Below are positions 1 to 8,312 of a DNA stretch of 64,000 nt, piece by piece. A program made the translations under genes and the position numbers. Every line of letters starts with the position of its first letter. The first letter of the stretch is position 1. Below the pieces are notes generated by a model. The model saw only the letters and a list, made by a program, of their open reading frames with translations, was not told the origin of the DNA and made no database searches. Source of the DNA: an uncultured Eubacteriales bacterium (lineage in GTDB: Bacteria > Bacillota > Clostridia > Oscillospirales > CAG-272); NCBI GenBank assembly GCA_948467545.1, contig CAOKER010000001.1, positions 62,001-126,000 on the forward strand. Direction: 5' to 3'.

Positions 1-20
1 AAATGTAAAGTCTTTCTGTA

Positions 21-49
21 TTGACAAGAAATTGATTTGATGATATAAT
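21..49 (+). promoter_or_regulatory. Consensus sigma-A promoter for the cpsB operon
   Basis: TTGACA (21-26) and TATAAT (44-49) are separated by exactly 17 bases, with transcription expected near position 56. The leader to the first gene is about 145 nt and contains an imperfect hairpin (CTGTCT 89-94 with AGACAG 128-133, GGCTG 101-105 with CAGCC 117-121). No further regulator is evident. Confidence 0.8.
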
Positions 50-199
50 AAATTGAATGTTTTTGTATAAAAGGAAATTTCATCGGCTCTGTCTGCGGCC
101 GGCTGTTAATGAATTGCAGCCTGAGAGAGACAGATATGCGGCGTGTCGGAAACAATAAGATTTAGTTTTTTATGAAAGGGATTTCCGTAAGAATAGTAG

Positions 200-955
200 G
201 TGAAGCAATTGACGGGATTTATAGATATTCACAATCACATGATGTTTGGCGTGGATGACGGAGCGTCTTCGGAAGAAATGACGTGTGAAATGCTTGAAAT
301 TGCTTATAAAGACGGTATTCGCGGAATTTGTCTGACACCTCATTTTTATAATCCTATGATAAAAAAACGAGAGGAAATTACTTTTTCGGCCGAAAAATTT
401 GAAAGAATAAGAGCATATGCGTCGCAGCGTTATCCTGACATGAGGTTTTGGTGCGGAAATGAGCTTTTTTTTCATAATGACTGCTTGGAAAAGTTAGATT
501 CCGGACGCTGTTTTACACTTGGAAACAGCAGATACGTGCTTGTTGAATTTTTTCCGGACGAGGAAAAACAGACTATATACAGCGGACTTCAGAAGCTTCT
601 TAAAAGCGGATATGTTCCTGTGCTCGCTCATATCGAGCGTTACAGATGCTTTTACCGTAGATTTGACTGCATAAAGCTTTTGTCTGACGACGGTGTAAAG
701 ATTCAGATAAATGCGTCTTCTGTTCTCGGAGATTTCGGAGTGTCATGCAAACATTTTACTCAAAAGCTTCTTCGCTGCGGTCTTGCTGATTTTGTCGCTA
801 CCGACGCTCATAATAAAGAAGAGAGAGCTCCGCTCTTATCCGAATGCTTTGAATATGTCGAGAAAAAGTACGGCTTGAAATATGCTGAGGCATTATTCAG
901 AGATAATGCACTTAAAATACTGAGAAGGAATGGTCATAATAATGGAAAAGAATGA
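200..955 (+). CDS. CpsB/YwqE-type tyrosine-protein phosphatase (PHP domain)
   Basis: This 251-residue protein matches the metal-dependent protein-tyrosine phosphatases of capsule/exopolysaccharide loci, which remove phosphate from the BY-kinase encoded two genes downstream. The PHP metal site is visible: H11-N-H13 near the N-terminus, DDGA at about 19-22, TPH at 46-48, AHIERY in the middle and ATDAHN near the C-terminus. It starts with GTG; a purine-rich AAAGGG lies some 20 nt upstream, so the ribosome binding site is not strong. The next gene overlaps its 3' end. The function in this strain is inferred from the phosphatase-Wzz-kinase trio. No glycosyltransferases follow. Confidence 0.88.
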   Translation: MKQLTGFIDIHNHMMFGVDDGASSEEMTCEMLEIAYKDGIRGICLTPHFYNPMIKKREEITFSAEKFERIRAYASQRYPDMRFWCGNELFFHNDCLEKLDSGRCFTLGNSRYVLVEFFPDEEKQTIYSGLQKLLKSGYVPVLAHIERYRCFYRRFDCIKLLSDDGVKIQINASSVLGDFGVSCKHFTQKLLRCGLADFVATDAHNKEERAPLLSECFEYVEKKYGLKYAEALFRDNALKILRRNGHNNGKE

Positions 956-1670
956 AATTGTAGCTACTGTGAGGAGCGCAGAAGGTGAAACTCCTGACAG
1001 TATAGAAAAGACTATAGATTTTACAGAACTTTTGCTTTTTTTTCTTAATAAGCTTTGGATAATTGTGCTTATAACATGTATATGCGGTGCAGGCGCTTAT
1101 TTTTATTCAAGATTTACCACCGTTCCTCTATATAAATCGACTGCGAAGATATATCTTATGGACAAGAACAGTGATAAAATCAACACAGCGAATATCAATG
1201 TTGCGAGCTCTACAGTTGAGGACAGTATGAAGCTGATAAAGGAAGAGGTCCTTGTCAGCGAGGCTCTTCAGAATCTTGCGCTTGATATTAGTTACAGCTC
1301 GGTCTCCCCGTATATAACTGTGTCAAACGAGTCGGACTCTCTTATAATCAATGTGTCTGTCAGCAATGCAGATCCTAAAATCGCATGCGCTATTGTCAAC
1401 GAGCTGTGCGATGTATCGACAGAAAAAATCAAAAACATTATCGGTATCGATCAGGTCAATGTTTTCTCATATGGTAAAGAAGCCACTGCTCCGAGTAATC
1501 TTGCATACTCGTCTACCGCGCTTAAGGCCGCACTGGTCGGATTTGCTCTGACATGCGCTGTGCTGTTTGTAATATTTTATTTTGATGATAAAATAAAATC
1601 TCCGGAGGATATAGAGCGCTATTTAGGCCTTACAGTGCTTGGCACTATTCCGAACTCAAAAAAGATGTGA
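942..1670 (+). CDS. Wzz/YveK-like polysaccharide chain-length (BY-kinase modulator) protein
   Basis: A 242-residue inner-membrane protein with a Wzz-type fold: a short cytoplasmic N-terminus, a first membrane segment at about residues 36-54, an extracytoplasmic domain of about 130 residues, and a second membrane segment near 195-215 followed by the cytoplasmic tail FDDKIKSPEDIER that typically precedes kinase activation. In Gram-positives this protein is separate from, and activates, the soluble kinase encoded next. Start: ATG 930 sits almost on top of the GAAGGA sequence (924-929), so ATG 942 is preferred. It overlaps the phosphatase gene by 14 nt, which implies translational coupling. Confidence 0.85.
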   Translation: MEKNEIVATVRSAEGETPDSIEKTIDFTELLLFFLNKLWIIVLITCICGAGAYFYSRFTTVPLYKSTAKIYLMDKNSDKINTANINVASSTVEDSMKLIKEEVLVSEALQNLALDISYSSVSPYITVSNESDSLIINVSVSNADPKIACAIVNELCDVSTEKIKNIIGIDQVNVFSYGKEATAPSNLAYSSTALKAALVGFALTCAVLFVIFYFDDKIKSPEDIERYLGLTVLGTIPNSKKM

Positions 1671-1726
1671 CTTATTGATTTTGATGGACAGTAATTGTCA
1701 TAGTTGTGCAAAGGAACGGTTATAAA

Positions 1727-2485
1727 ATGCAGGTTCAGAAAATTAATTTAAATAATATTGGCAGAAGTAAAGGCTTTGCCGCTGATGAGGCTTATAAATC
1801 GCTTTTGACTAATCTGCAGTTTTGCGGCAGCGAGGTACAGATTGTTACAATGACAAGCTGTATGCCTAATGAAGGAAAATCTACGATATCACTTGAGCTT
1901 TCCAAGGGACTGGCGTCAATCGGCAAGAAAGTTCTTTTTATTGACGCCGATATGCGTAATTCTGTTGTTGTCAATAAATATACAAATGCAAGAGGAATTA
2001 AAGGGCTTAGTCAGCTTCTATCAGGTCAGGTATCGCTTTCCGATGTTTTATATGAAACTCAGTATGAGGGTTTTTATGTCATATTTTCCGGTCAGGTTCC
2101 TCCAAACCCGACTGATCTTTTGAATGGAAACAAGTTTAAATCTTTGATTAATTCATCAAAGGAAATTTTTGATTATGTTATAATTGACACGCCTCCGCTT
2201 GGACTTGTTATAGATGCAGCGGTTATCGCAAATTGTTCGGACAGCGCCGTTCTTGTGTGCGGTTCCGGGAAGGTAAGCTACCGTCTTGCCCAGAATGTGG
2301 TTAAACAGCTCAATAAAAGCGGATGTAATATAATCGGCGCGGTTCTTAACGATGTAAGCAAAAAGGGAAAAGGCGGAAGATATTATTATAGTTATGCTTA
2401 TGGAAGAGAATACGGGAAGGAATACGGTAAAGGATACGGTCATAAATACAGAGAAGATGGCGGAGATATAAACAAAGAAGATTGA
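1727..2485 (+). CDS. CpsD/YwqD-type bacterial tyrosine kinase
   Basis: A 252-residue soluble BY-kinase. It has Walker A (SCMPNEGKST, about residues 44-53), Walker A' (VLFIDADMR) and Walker B (YVIIDTPPLG). The C-terminus is a tyrosine cluster with repeated YG(R/K)EYGK units, the usual autophosphorylation tail. It needs the Wzz-like membrane protein for activity and is dephosphorylated by the PHP phosphatase, both encoded just upstream. A GTG at 1706 is possible, but AAAGGA (about 1710-1715) fits ATG 1727 better. The gene ends the operon; a hairpin terminator follows at 2559-2594. The substrates cannot be told from the sequence. Confidence 0.9.
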   Translation: MQVQKINLNNIGRSKGFAADEAYKSLLTNLQFCGSEVQIVTMTSCMPNEGKSTISLELSKGLASIGKKVLFIDADMRNSVVVNKYTNARGIKGLSQLLSGQVSLSDVLYETQYEGFYVIFSGQVPPNPTDLLNGNKFKSLINSSKEIFDYVIIDTPPLGLVIDAAVIANCSDSAVLVCGSGKVSYRLAQNVVKQLNKSGCNIIGAVLNDVSKKGKGGRYYYSYAYGREYGKEYGKGYGHKYREDGGDINKED

Positions 2486-2558
2486 ATTTATATAATTTAG
2501 AATTATTGTTCTGAAATTATGTTATAATTTACGGCTAATATCTGCCTGCAAGTATATA

Positions 2559-2594
2559 AAGGTGTGCTCCCGTCATCGGGGTGGACACCTTTTT
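2559..2594 (+). terminator. Rho-independent terminator after the BY-kinase operon
   Basis: AAGGTGT (2559-2565) pairs with ACACCTT (2585-2591), with inner CCC/GGG pairing and a T run at 2590-2594. It separates the kinase operon from the RadC-like gene and rules out a GTG start for that gene at 2562, which would lie inside the stem. Confidence 0.75.
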
Positions 2595-2618
2595 GGATAT
2601 AATCTCGGAGGCATAAAA

Positions 2619-3623
2619 GTGAAAAAACATGGTGAAAGGCTTACGGAATTGTGTTTTAAATTGATTAATTGCGGGTTAGAAGACTTTTCAATACGCGAGA
2701 TCTTTGAACTGCTGTTGCTTTTTTCGGATAGAAGCGCGGATTTTTCTGATATTGAGTATTTTATAGGGAAATATGACTCTTACAGTGATTTGTTATCTGA
2801 CGATACAGTGGCGATTATGAGTGACGGTAATGAAAATATTGCGCTTACGGGGCTGATAAAGCTAATAAATGAAACTGTTGATTTTTTTATTAATAACAAT
2901 AACAGAGAAGAACAGGGAATGAACGGAGACGTCAAAGAACGGAAAACGTCTGATTTTCGCAAAAGAACCTATCTTTTTTGTGAAAATCATTCGGATGAAA
3001 GAATTCAAAAAGTTATTGAACGCCTTGCGGTCATGAATTATGATTCGGGCTCGGAGATTTTTAAGGCAGCTTATCTTGATTCAAATAATCGTATTTTATG
3101 GATTGATGATATTGCACGCGGAGATTTTGGAGAAGTGAATATTGATATTTCGAAGCTGTTTAAAAAGGCTTTAAGCAAAGGGGTTAAGGGTATTTTGGTT
3201 GCGCATAATCATTCGGACGGCAATTTGACGCCGTCGGTATCAGATAATCGGTTTACCGATCGTTTAAAGAAGGTTTGTGATGATATGGATATTAAATTTG
3301 TCGACCATATTATAGTTCACGGAGGAAAGTATCATTCAATTTACAGAAATAAGGATGAATATAGTCGTTTGCCGGCTCAGGGTTCTGAATTGTGGAAAAA
3401 ACTAAATCCAAATTCTCATAAAAACGGAAAAGGAACTGAATCTGCCGGTTTTTATTCTGCGTATAAAATTGCCGGAGCTAATGCCGATGACATTCCTAAA
3501 GATTTTGATCCGGCTGAAGAGACTTTTTTGCCGTACTATGATTCAAACGGAGATTTTGATGGAATTGAGGATTACTGTTCTGATGATTTTGGAGCGGAGC
3601 TGATAGATTTTGATGATGATTGA
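2619..3623 (+). CDS. RadC-family JAB/MPN-domain protein with acidic C-terminal extension
   Basis: 334 residues. The N-terminal 60 residues resemble the RadC/UPF0758 N-terminus. The JAB1/MPN metalloprotease-like domain carries the motif AHNHSDG with H196 and H198, followed by a downstream S-x-x-D element (TPSVSDNR) that completes the zinc site. About 80 residues follow the domain and end in a strongly acidic tail. RadC proteins were once thought to act in DNA repair, but their true role is unsettled. The GTG start at 2619 is chosen because GGAGG (2607-2611) sits 7 nt upstream. Its 3' end overlaps the convergent symporter gene by 128 bp. Confidence 0.8.
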   Translation: MKKHGERLTELCFKLINCGLEDFSIREIFELLLLFSDRSADFSDIEYFIGKYDSYSDLLSDDTVAIMSDGNENIALTGLIKLINETVDFFINNNNREEQGMNGDVKERKTSDFRKRTYLFCENHSDERIQKVIERLAVMNYDSGSEIFKAAYLDSNNRILWIDDIARGDFGEVNIDISKLFKKALSKGVKGILVAHNHSDGNLTPSVSDNRFTDRLKKVCDDMDIKFVDHIIVHGGKYHSIYRNKDEYSRLPAQGSELWKKLNPNSHKNGKGTESAGFYSAYKIAGANADDIPKDFDPAEETFLPYYDSNGDFDGIEDYCSDDFGAELIDFDDD

Positions 3624-5031
3624 TAGTTGCTGAATATTTGTGACAAGATCCAAAATATGATTTTGTTTCTAAAGTTATTTCATTTCGATTTTTCATTACA
3701 GCGGCAATATTTATGCATGTCATTATGCCGACAGCAAAATCGGAAAATGCCCAGATGATGTCTCCGGACAGAATTCCTCCGAGGGCAGCCGCAATACAAT
3801 ACAGAATAATATACATATTACGGAGCATACCAAAGCTTATTGGTTTGTTCCTTTTCTTTTTTATTATACGGCTTATGTACCATACTCCCTCTAATCCATA
3901 GTGTGACCAGCATACTAATGTTGCAAGCGCAAATATTGCAGTGGACAGAGAGATGAACATTCCCGCCGAATCTCCGAGATATAAAGAATATGCTTTAACC
4001 GCAAGAAGCATGCCGCTTGTGTCTCCGATACATGACTGTCCTACCGAGTCAAAGGCAAAAATAACTACGAAAGCGGTCATACTGCACAGCAGAATTGTGT
4101 CGGTAAATACTTCAAATATACCCCAGCAGCCTTGTGCGGCAGGGTGCTTTGTATCTGCTTCGGCGTGTGCAATGGGTGCGGTGCCGCAGCCTGCTTCGTT
4201 TGAAAATAATCCGCGTGTTATTCCGTATCTCATACTTCTGCACAGCAAAAATCCACCGATTCCTCCAAATGACGCTTCAGGAGTAAATGCATCGGCAAAT
4301 ATTCGGCATATAGCGTCCGGTATGCGTGAACCGTTAATTATTATTATGTAGAGCGATGCCGCAATGTAAAGGGCTGATAAAACAGGAATTATTTTAACGG
4401 TAAAATCCGATATATTGTGTACTCCGCCTCCGATGATTATCGCACAGAGAATTGCGATTACACATCCCACCATCAGCGGAGGAACGCCGAAGGTACTGTT
4501 GATTGCATCTGAAGCCGCTTTGACTTGTATTATGTTTCCGAGAAAAAATGAACTGGCTATGCAAAGTGAGGCGAAAATTGCGGCGAATACACTATTTTTT
4601 ATATAGTACATCGCTCCGCCGTGAAACTTTTCTCCCCCTTTGTCATCCGGCAGCTTAATGCGGCTTTTAACAGCAAGAACAATTTCTGCGTATTTTACCA
4701 TCATTGCCGCAATGGCACTGCACCACATCCAGAAAATTGCTCCGAAGCCTCCTGCCATAATCGCAGCTGATACGCCTATTATGTTACCGACGCCAAGTGT
4801 TCCGGCAAGAGCCAATGTTACCGCTTTAAAAGGTGAAATGCTTTCCTTATCGCTTTTCTCTCTTTTTTCTTTTTTGGGAAAGAAAACTCTAAGAAACTTG
4901 ACCGGATGAGTGATACAGAAAAATCGAAGTGCAAATGCAAAATAAATACCGGCGCCAAAGATAAGTATTGGAAGGAGCGGTGAAAAGATATATTTATTTG
5001 TCCATTCTAAAGCATGCAAAATACCTGTCAT
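3496..5031 (-). CDS. Alanine/glycine:sodium symporter (AGCS family)
   Basis: A 511-residue polytopic membrane protein of the AGCS (AlsT/DagA) family, which takes up alanine or glycine with sodium. Recognisable blocks are the N-terminal membrane segment, TLALAGTLGVGNIIGVSAAI, GGAMYYIKN, and GLFSNEAGCGTAPIAHA in the middle of the protein. The last 50 or so residues (rich in Asn, Gln and His) do not look like the family and are read from the antisense of the RadC-like 3' end, so the original stop has probably been lost. It stands alone, and the facing gene is convergent. Confidence 0.87.
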   Translation of the reverse strand: MTGILHALEWTNKYIFSPLLPILIFGAGIYFAFALRFFCITHPVKFLRVFFPKKEKREKSDKESISPFKAVTLALAGTLGVGNIIGVSAAIMAGGFGAIFWMWCSAIAAMMVKYAEIVLAVKSRIKLPDDKGGEKFHGGAMYYIKNSVFAAIFASLCIASSFFLGNIIQVKAASDAINSTFGVPPLMVGCVIAILCAIIIGGGVHNISDFTVKIIPVLSALYIAASLYIIIINGSRIPDAICRIFADAFTPEASFGGIGGFLLCRSMRYGITRGLFSNEAGCGTAPIAHAEADTKHPAAQGCWGIFEVFTDTILLCSMTAFVVIFAFDSVGQSCIGDTSGMLLAVKAYSLYLGDSAGMFISLSTAIFALATLVCWSHYGLEGVWYISRIIKKKRNKPISFGMLRNMYIILYCIAAALGGILSGDIIWAFSDFAVGIMTCINIAAVMKNRNEITLETKSYFGSCHKYSATINHHQNLSAPLQNHQNSNPQFHQNLRLNHSTAKKSLQPDQNL

Positions 5032-5188
5032 GGATTTTAACCTCCCGATAATAATTGTTTTATTTTTTACAGTAAGAGTTTATCGTATGTCGGTAGCAAA
5101 TATATTATGTAAATAAAATAACGGTCCTTTAATTTCTTTAATATTGAAGGCTTTAAAGATGTCATAAAACGAGAGAAATATTAAAAAA

Positions 5189-5223
5189 TAAAAAGAACAT
5201 GGTATTTATACCTTGTTCTTTTC
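5189..5223. terminator. Bidirectional terminator downstream of rubrerythrin
   Basis: AAGAACA-TGGTA (from 5193) pairs with TACC-TTGTTCTT. A-rich sequence lies on its left and a T run on its right, so it can stop transcription in both directions. On the minus strand it lies 130 nt past the rubrerythrin stop codon. Confidence 0.7.
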
Positions 5224-5249
5224 ACTTCTTTTTTATTGATTTTTTTAAT

Positions 5250-5345
5250 TCAATAAGGAACAAAGAGCCCGACATAAGGCGATTCTGTGGAGGACCGTCA
5301 TGTCGCTGAAAAAGCGGTTTGAATTCGCCTCATTAGAGGTGCGGA
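5250..5345 (-). repeat. Member of a dispersed intergenic repeat family
   Basis: Read on the minus strand, the stretch AATCGCCTTATGTCGGGCTC followed by TTTGTTCCTTATTGAA matches 15303-15337 (CTTATGACGGCGCTTTGTACC then TTATTGAACG) with few mismatches, and its first half matches 47862-47872. No protein is encoded. It lies between the symporter and rubrerythrin genes. Confidence 0.55.
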
Positions 5346-5355
5346 CTTCTTGTTT

Positions 5356-5901
5356 TCAGTTATACTCTTTAAAGTAACTCTGCGGATGTGAGCATAGCGG
5401 GCAGATTTTTGGCGGCTCTGCTCCTGTATGAATATATCCGCAATTAAGACATATCCATTTTGTTTCTGCACCGTTTCCTTTAAACATTTCTCCGTTATCA
5501 AGCTTTTCAATATAACTGCGGTAAACTTTTTCATGCCGCATTTCGACGGCTGCAACACGCTCGAACATATCCGCTATTGCAGGAAACCCTTCTTTTCGTG
5601 CTGTTTCTGCGAAACCTTTGTACATTTCAGCCCACTCGTAATTTTCTCCGCCGGCCGCAGCTTCTAAGTTTTGACGGGTTGAGCCTTTTCCGCCGAGAAA
5701 TCTGAACCATACCTCGGCATGAGCTTTTTCATTTTCGGAAATTTCCTTAAAAACATTTTTGATTTCTTCGAATCCGTCCTGACTTGCCTTTTTTGCATAA
5801 ACCCCGTACTTAAAGTATGCTTGGCTTTCTCCTCCGAGCGCAAAGTACAAATTTTTTTCGGTTTCGGTTCCTTTGATTCCTTCAATTATAAAATCTGGCA
5901 T
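5356..5901 (-). CDS. rbr: Rubrerythrin
   Basis: A 181-residue non-haem iron protein that reduces hydrogen peroxide in anaerobes. The N-terminal four-helix diiron domain has ferritin-like glutamate motifs (GESQAYFKY, NEKAHAEVW, AVEMRHEKVY). The C-terminal rubredoxin-like domain binds one iron through CLNCGY and CPLCSH. Length and domain order are those of canonical rubrerythrin. It is monocistronic, with a terminator at 5189-5223, and an AAAGGATG-type ribosome binding site precedes the start. The electron donor is not encoded nearby. Confidence 0.95.
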   Translation of the reverse strand: MPDFIIEGIKGTETEKNLYFALGGESQAYFKYGVYAKKASQDGFEEIKNVFKEISENEKAHAEVWFRFLGGKGSTRQNLEAAAGGENYEWAEMYKGFAETARKEGFPAIADMFERVAAVEMRHEKVYRSYIEKLDNGEMFKGNGAETKWICLNCGYIHTGAEPPKICPLCSHPQSYFKEYN

Positions 5902-6144
5902 ATTAACAGCATCCTTTCATTTGTATTTCCAGCTTTAGTATATGCCGGAAAAAAACTATTTATACGGTTAATATTTTCAATTTTATTTGTGAAGAGTTTT
6001 TTATATGTATATTTATGTAGCTATTCGATAAATTACCTAATATTATTGATATATCAGTGTTGAATTATGTTTTGCCGAAAGATGAAGATATTCGCTTTTT
6101 ATATAGGGATAGCCTGTCAGTCGCCGTCTAATCGACAGCAAGCT

Positions 6145-6163
6145 GCCGCGATAACGATAATAT
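6145..6163. repeat. Left arm of a 19-bp perfect inverted repeat flanking queT
   Basis: GCCGCGATAACGATAATAT here is the exact reverse complement of 6841-6859. The two arms bracket the QueT-like gene and its leader, about 680 bp apart. No transposase lies between them. It may be a pair of oppositely oriented dispersed repeats or the remnant of an inserted segment. Confidence 0.8.
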
Positions 6164-6185
6164 GATGTGGTCGTTATTCATTTAA

Positions 6186-6686
6186 TTATACATCGCTGCT
6201 TGGAAAAAGTTTATTCAGTCTGCGTGCTTTCAGTGCTCTGCGCAGTATGTATCCTAATATTCCGGCAGATATGAGTTCACCTGCGAAAACGGTTATAATT
6301 ATAAACCAATATGCATCGTCTGCGTGATACGCATATTTTAATATTATAGGAATAATTATTGTGTTTGACAGAACAGGAGATAGGAGTGCTGGAATTGTGT
6401 GTCTGCGAAGCAGACGTGTAAAGATTGCACCAATCAATGTGGCTATAGAACCGAAAATAACATCTATTATAATGCTTCCGGTAAATAAATTTGAAAGCAG
6501 ACAGCCGATTGCCAATCCGGGGATTGCAGACGGTGTAAATATTGGAAGTATGCACAGTGCTTCCGAAAGACGCAGCTGGATTACTCCCGACGAAAGATTA
6601 AACAGAGCAGAAATATATGTGAGAACTATATAAAGTACGGCGATAAGTGCGCCTTCGCATATGTATCTGGTATTGTTGTTTTTCAT
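6186..6686 (-). CDS. QueT-family membrane transporter (likely queuosine precursor uptake)
   Basis: A 166-residue protein with five or six predicted membrane segments. The early segment followed by LRLSEALCILPIFTP and the glycine-rich GLAIGCLLSNLFTG are typical of the QueT/ECF substrate-binding family, which supplies queuosine precursors with a shared energising module encoded elsewhere. The start is placed at ATG 6686 because AAAGGAAG lies about 9 nt upstream; the ORF reaches 6722 without a better site. I found no preQ1-I or preQ1-II core in the leader, only an imperfect hairpin. The substrate assignment is by family only. Confidence 0.75.
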   Translation of the reverse strand: MKNNNTRYICEGALIAVLYIVLTYISALFNLSSGVIQLRLSEALCILPIFTPSAIPGLAIGCLLSNLFTGSIIIDVIFGSIATLIGAIFTRLLRRHTIPALLSPVLSNTIIIPIILKYAYHADDAYWFIIITVFAGELISAGILGYILRRALKARRLNKLFPSSDV

Positions 6687-6727
6687 AATCAATATCTTCC
6701 TTTCTTTTGTTGAATTTTGCAATTCTT

Positions 6728-6768
6728 CATCAGTTTTCGTTCATGCGCTTTATGAGAGAAATCTGATG
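6728..6768 (-). promoter_or_regulatory. Leader hairpin upstream of the QueT-like gene
   Basis: CATCAG (6728-6733) pairs with CTGATG (6763-6768), with further pairing inside (TCAT/ATGA). It lies in the expected 5' leader of the transporter mRNA. It does not match the preQ1 riboswitch cores I know, so a regulatory role is only a possibility. Confidence 0.3.
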
Positions 6769-6840
6769 TATAAAACTTTATATAAATGAATTAATATGTC
6801 CACGCTGTGTTGTTTATATTGTAGTTATGTTATCTTTATA

Positions 6841-6859
6841 ATATTATCGTTATCGCGGC
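6841..6859. repeat. Right arm of the 19-bp inverted repeat flanking queT
   Basis: Exact reverse complement of 6145-6163. The bases that follow (GATACAACCGTTGCTGAATC) resemble the dispersed repeat at about 47832-47872, so this arm may belong to that repeat family. Confidence 0.75.
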
Positions 6860-6917
6860 GATACAACCGTTGCTGAATCGCTTCTTGGTTGCTATGCATA
6901 TTATAGAAAATAATAAA

Positions 6918-6975
6918 AAGGCAATGCATAGCTATACCGTAAGATATAATTTACGGTAAAAGCGCTGCACCGCCT
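6918..6975 (-). terminator. Terminator of the transaldolase gene
   Basis: On the minus strand an outer stem (AAAGGCGGTGCAGC with GCTATGCATTGCCTTT) encloses a second hairpin (TACCGTAA with TTACGGTA) and ends in TTTTTATT. It lies 24 nt beyond the transaldolase stop codon. The branched form is unusual, but the position and T run support termination. Confidence 0.65.
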
Positions 6976-6998
6976 TTACATTTATTATTTTTTCTGAA

Positions 6999-7697
6999 TT
7001 ATCTGTTGCTTCCGGAAAGAAGTTCTCTGACAGAACTGCATTCTTCTCCGTAAACTCTTGCCCAGTCATTGTTGAATTGTTCAAGAGCGACCTTTGTCAT
7101 CGGATGATTGATGAGAGCAGGGAAAAGCTCAGGCGCAATTGTAGCTGTCTGACATCCGGCAAGCATTGCACGATGAACTTGTTCGGCGTTCTTAAAGCTT
7201 GCCGCAAGAACGACACTTTTAATTCCGGTTAAGGTGAAAAGATTAATTGTTTCTTCTACAACTCTAACGCCGTCACTTGTAATACTGTCGAGTCGATTAA
7301 CATAAGGGGCTACATAATCGGCACCGGAAGTCGCCGCAAGCAGAGCCTGCTGAGGAGTAAATACGGCGGTTGCCGTTACAACATAACCGTTTTCTTTGAG
7401 AAGTGACATTGCATGAAGTCCCGACGCAGTGCAGGGTACTTTAATTGAAATATTTTCTCCGATGGTTTCCTTTACCGCTTCAGCATCTGCAAGAACATCT
7501 TCCGGTCTGTCGGCAAGCGTCTGTACAAAAATCTTTCGGTCATCTCCTATAATTGTCCGAATTTTTTTAAGCAGAGGTGCAAGTTCAGTATTCGCTTTAT
7601 TTATAATAGAGGGGTTAGTTGTAACTCCCGCTATCGGAAAATCTCTTACAAGCTTTTCAATTGCAATTGTGTTTGCACTATCGATATAGTACTCCAT
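6999..7697 (-). CDS. Small transaldolase / fructose-6-phosphate aldolase family
   Basis: A 232-residue class I aldolase of the short transaldolase (TalC/FSA) group, acting on sugar phosphates in the pentose phosphate pathway. The N-terminus MEYYIDSANT and the TTNPSI loop are diagnostic. The Schiff-base lysine is K86 in SIKVPCT. The length fits the 210-240 residue group, which mixes true transaldolases and fructose-6-phosphate aldolases; the sequence alone does not settle which. AAAGGAATG precedes the start, and the gene stands alone with its own terminator. Confidence 0.88.
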   Translation of the reverse strand: MEYYIDSANTIAIEKLVRDFPIAGVTTNPSIINKANTELAPLLKKIRTIIGDDRKIFVQTLADRPEDVLADAEAVKETIGENISIKVPCTASGLHAMSLLKENGYVVTATAVFTPQQALLAATSGADYVAPYVNRLDSITSDGVRVVEETINLFTLTGIKSVVLAASFKNAEQVHRAMLAGCQTATIAPELFPALINHPMTKVALEQFNNDWARVYGEECSSVRELLSGSNR

Positions 7698-8140
7698 GGT
7701 TTCTTTAACATTCCTTTCATTTTACTGTCTGCCGTACAAATCCAAAAAATCAGATTAAAATTCAACTGATAAACATCCGAAAATAAGTTACTGATGCCGT
7801 CTGCCGATTTCTGTTTTGACTTTGTTTTTATATACTTCAATATTTCTATAGCAGTATATTTTACGTAAGCAGTACAATTTGTCACATAAACTTTCTTTCT
7901 TGATTTTAATCTTTTATAGAACTTTTTTATGGTAAATCAGGTTGAAATTTCAAATATATTTTATAATATATAACGTATAGTATAATAACACACTTTAAAA
8001 TAAAAGTCAAGATGTGCATCAAATATCTGTGAAATAAATACAAAAAATTATATGATTCGTTGATATATAGGTAAATAAATCTGAAAACAAAAACTTCTTG
8101 TATATGCATAAGCTTACAATGGTGGATTTATCTATTTTTG
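7698..8140. other. AT-rich intergenic stretch with no supported gene
   Basis: Between the transaldolase start and the structured element after khpA I see AT-rich sequence with poly-A and poly-T tracts but no ORF with a plausible ribosome binding site. It must hold the transaldolase promoter on the minus strand; I could not single out one pair of hexamers. Confidence 0.4.
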
Positions 8141-8276
8141 CTCAATAGAAAAAGAGCTGCCACTGCTGGTAAAATGCTGCATTAAATCTTTCTGAACGCT
8201 TTTCATGCAAAATAATTCACAGTAATTGTCAGAATAAATAATGGAAAGCAGCATTTCTTGAATTGTGAAAGCTCTT
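8141..8276 (-). ncRNA. Nested-stem structured RNA or long terminator after the khpA operon
   Basis: On the minus strand AAGAGCT and AGCTCTT close a segment of about 135 nt. Inside them AAATGCTGC pairs with GCAGCATTT, and inside that TTCTGA pairs with TCAGAA, giving a long rod with internal loops. The last arm runs into TTTTTCT, a termination signal. It begins about 35 nt past the KH-domain gene. It may be an elaborate terminator or a stable small RNA; it matches no family I can recognise. Confidence 0.4.
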
Positions 8277-8312
8277 GGTTCTATAATTTAATATTGGGTA
8301 AACAGAACAAAT

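Noticed and set aside
2562..2618. GTG start at 2562 for the RadC-like gene
   Set aside because: It lies inside a terminator stem; GTG 2619 has a GGAGG site 7 nt upstream.
6687..6840. PreQ1 riboswitch before the QueT-like gene
   Set aside because: The leader lacks the preQ1-I and preQ1-II core sequences; only a generic hairpin is present.
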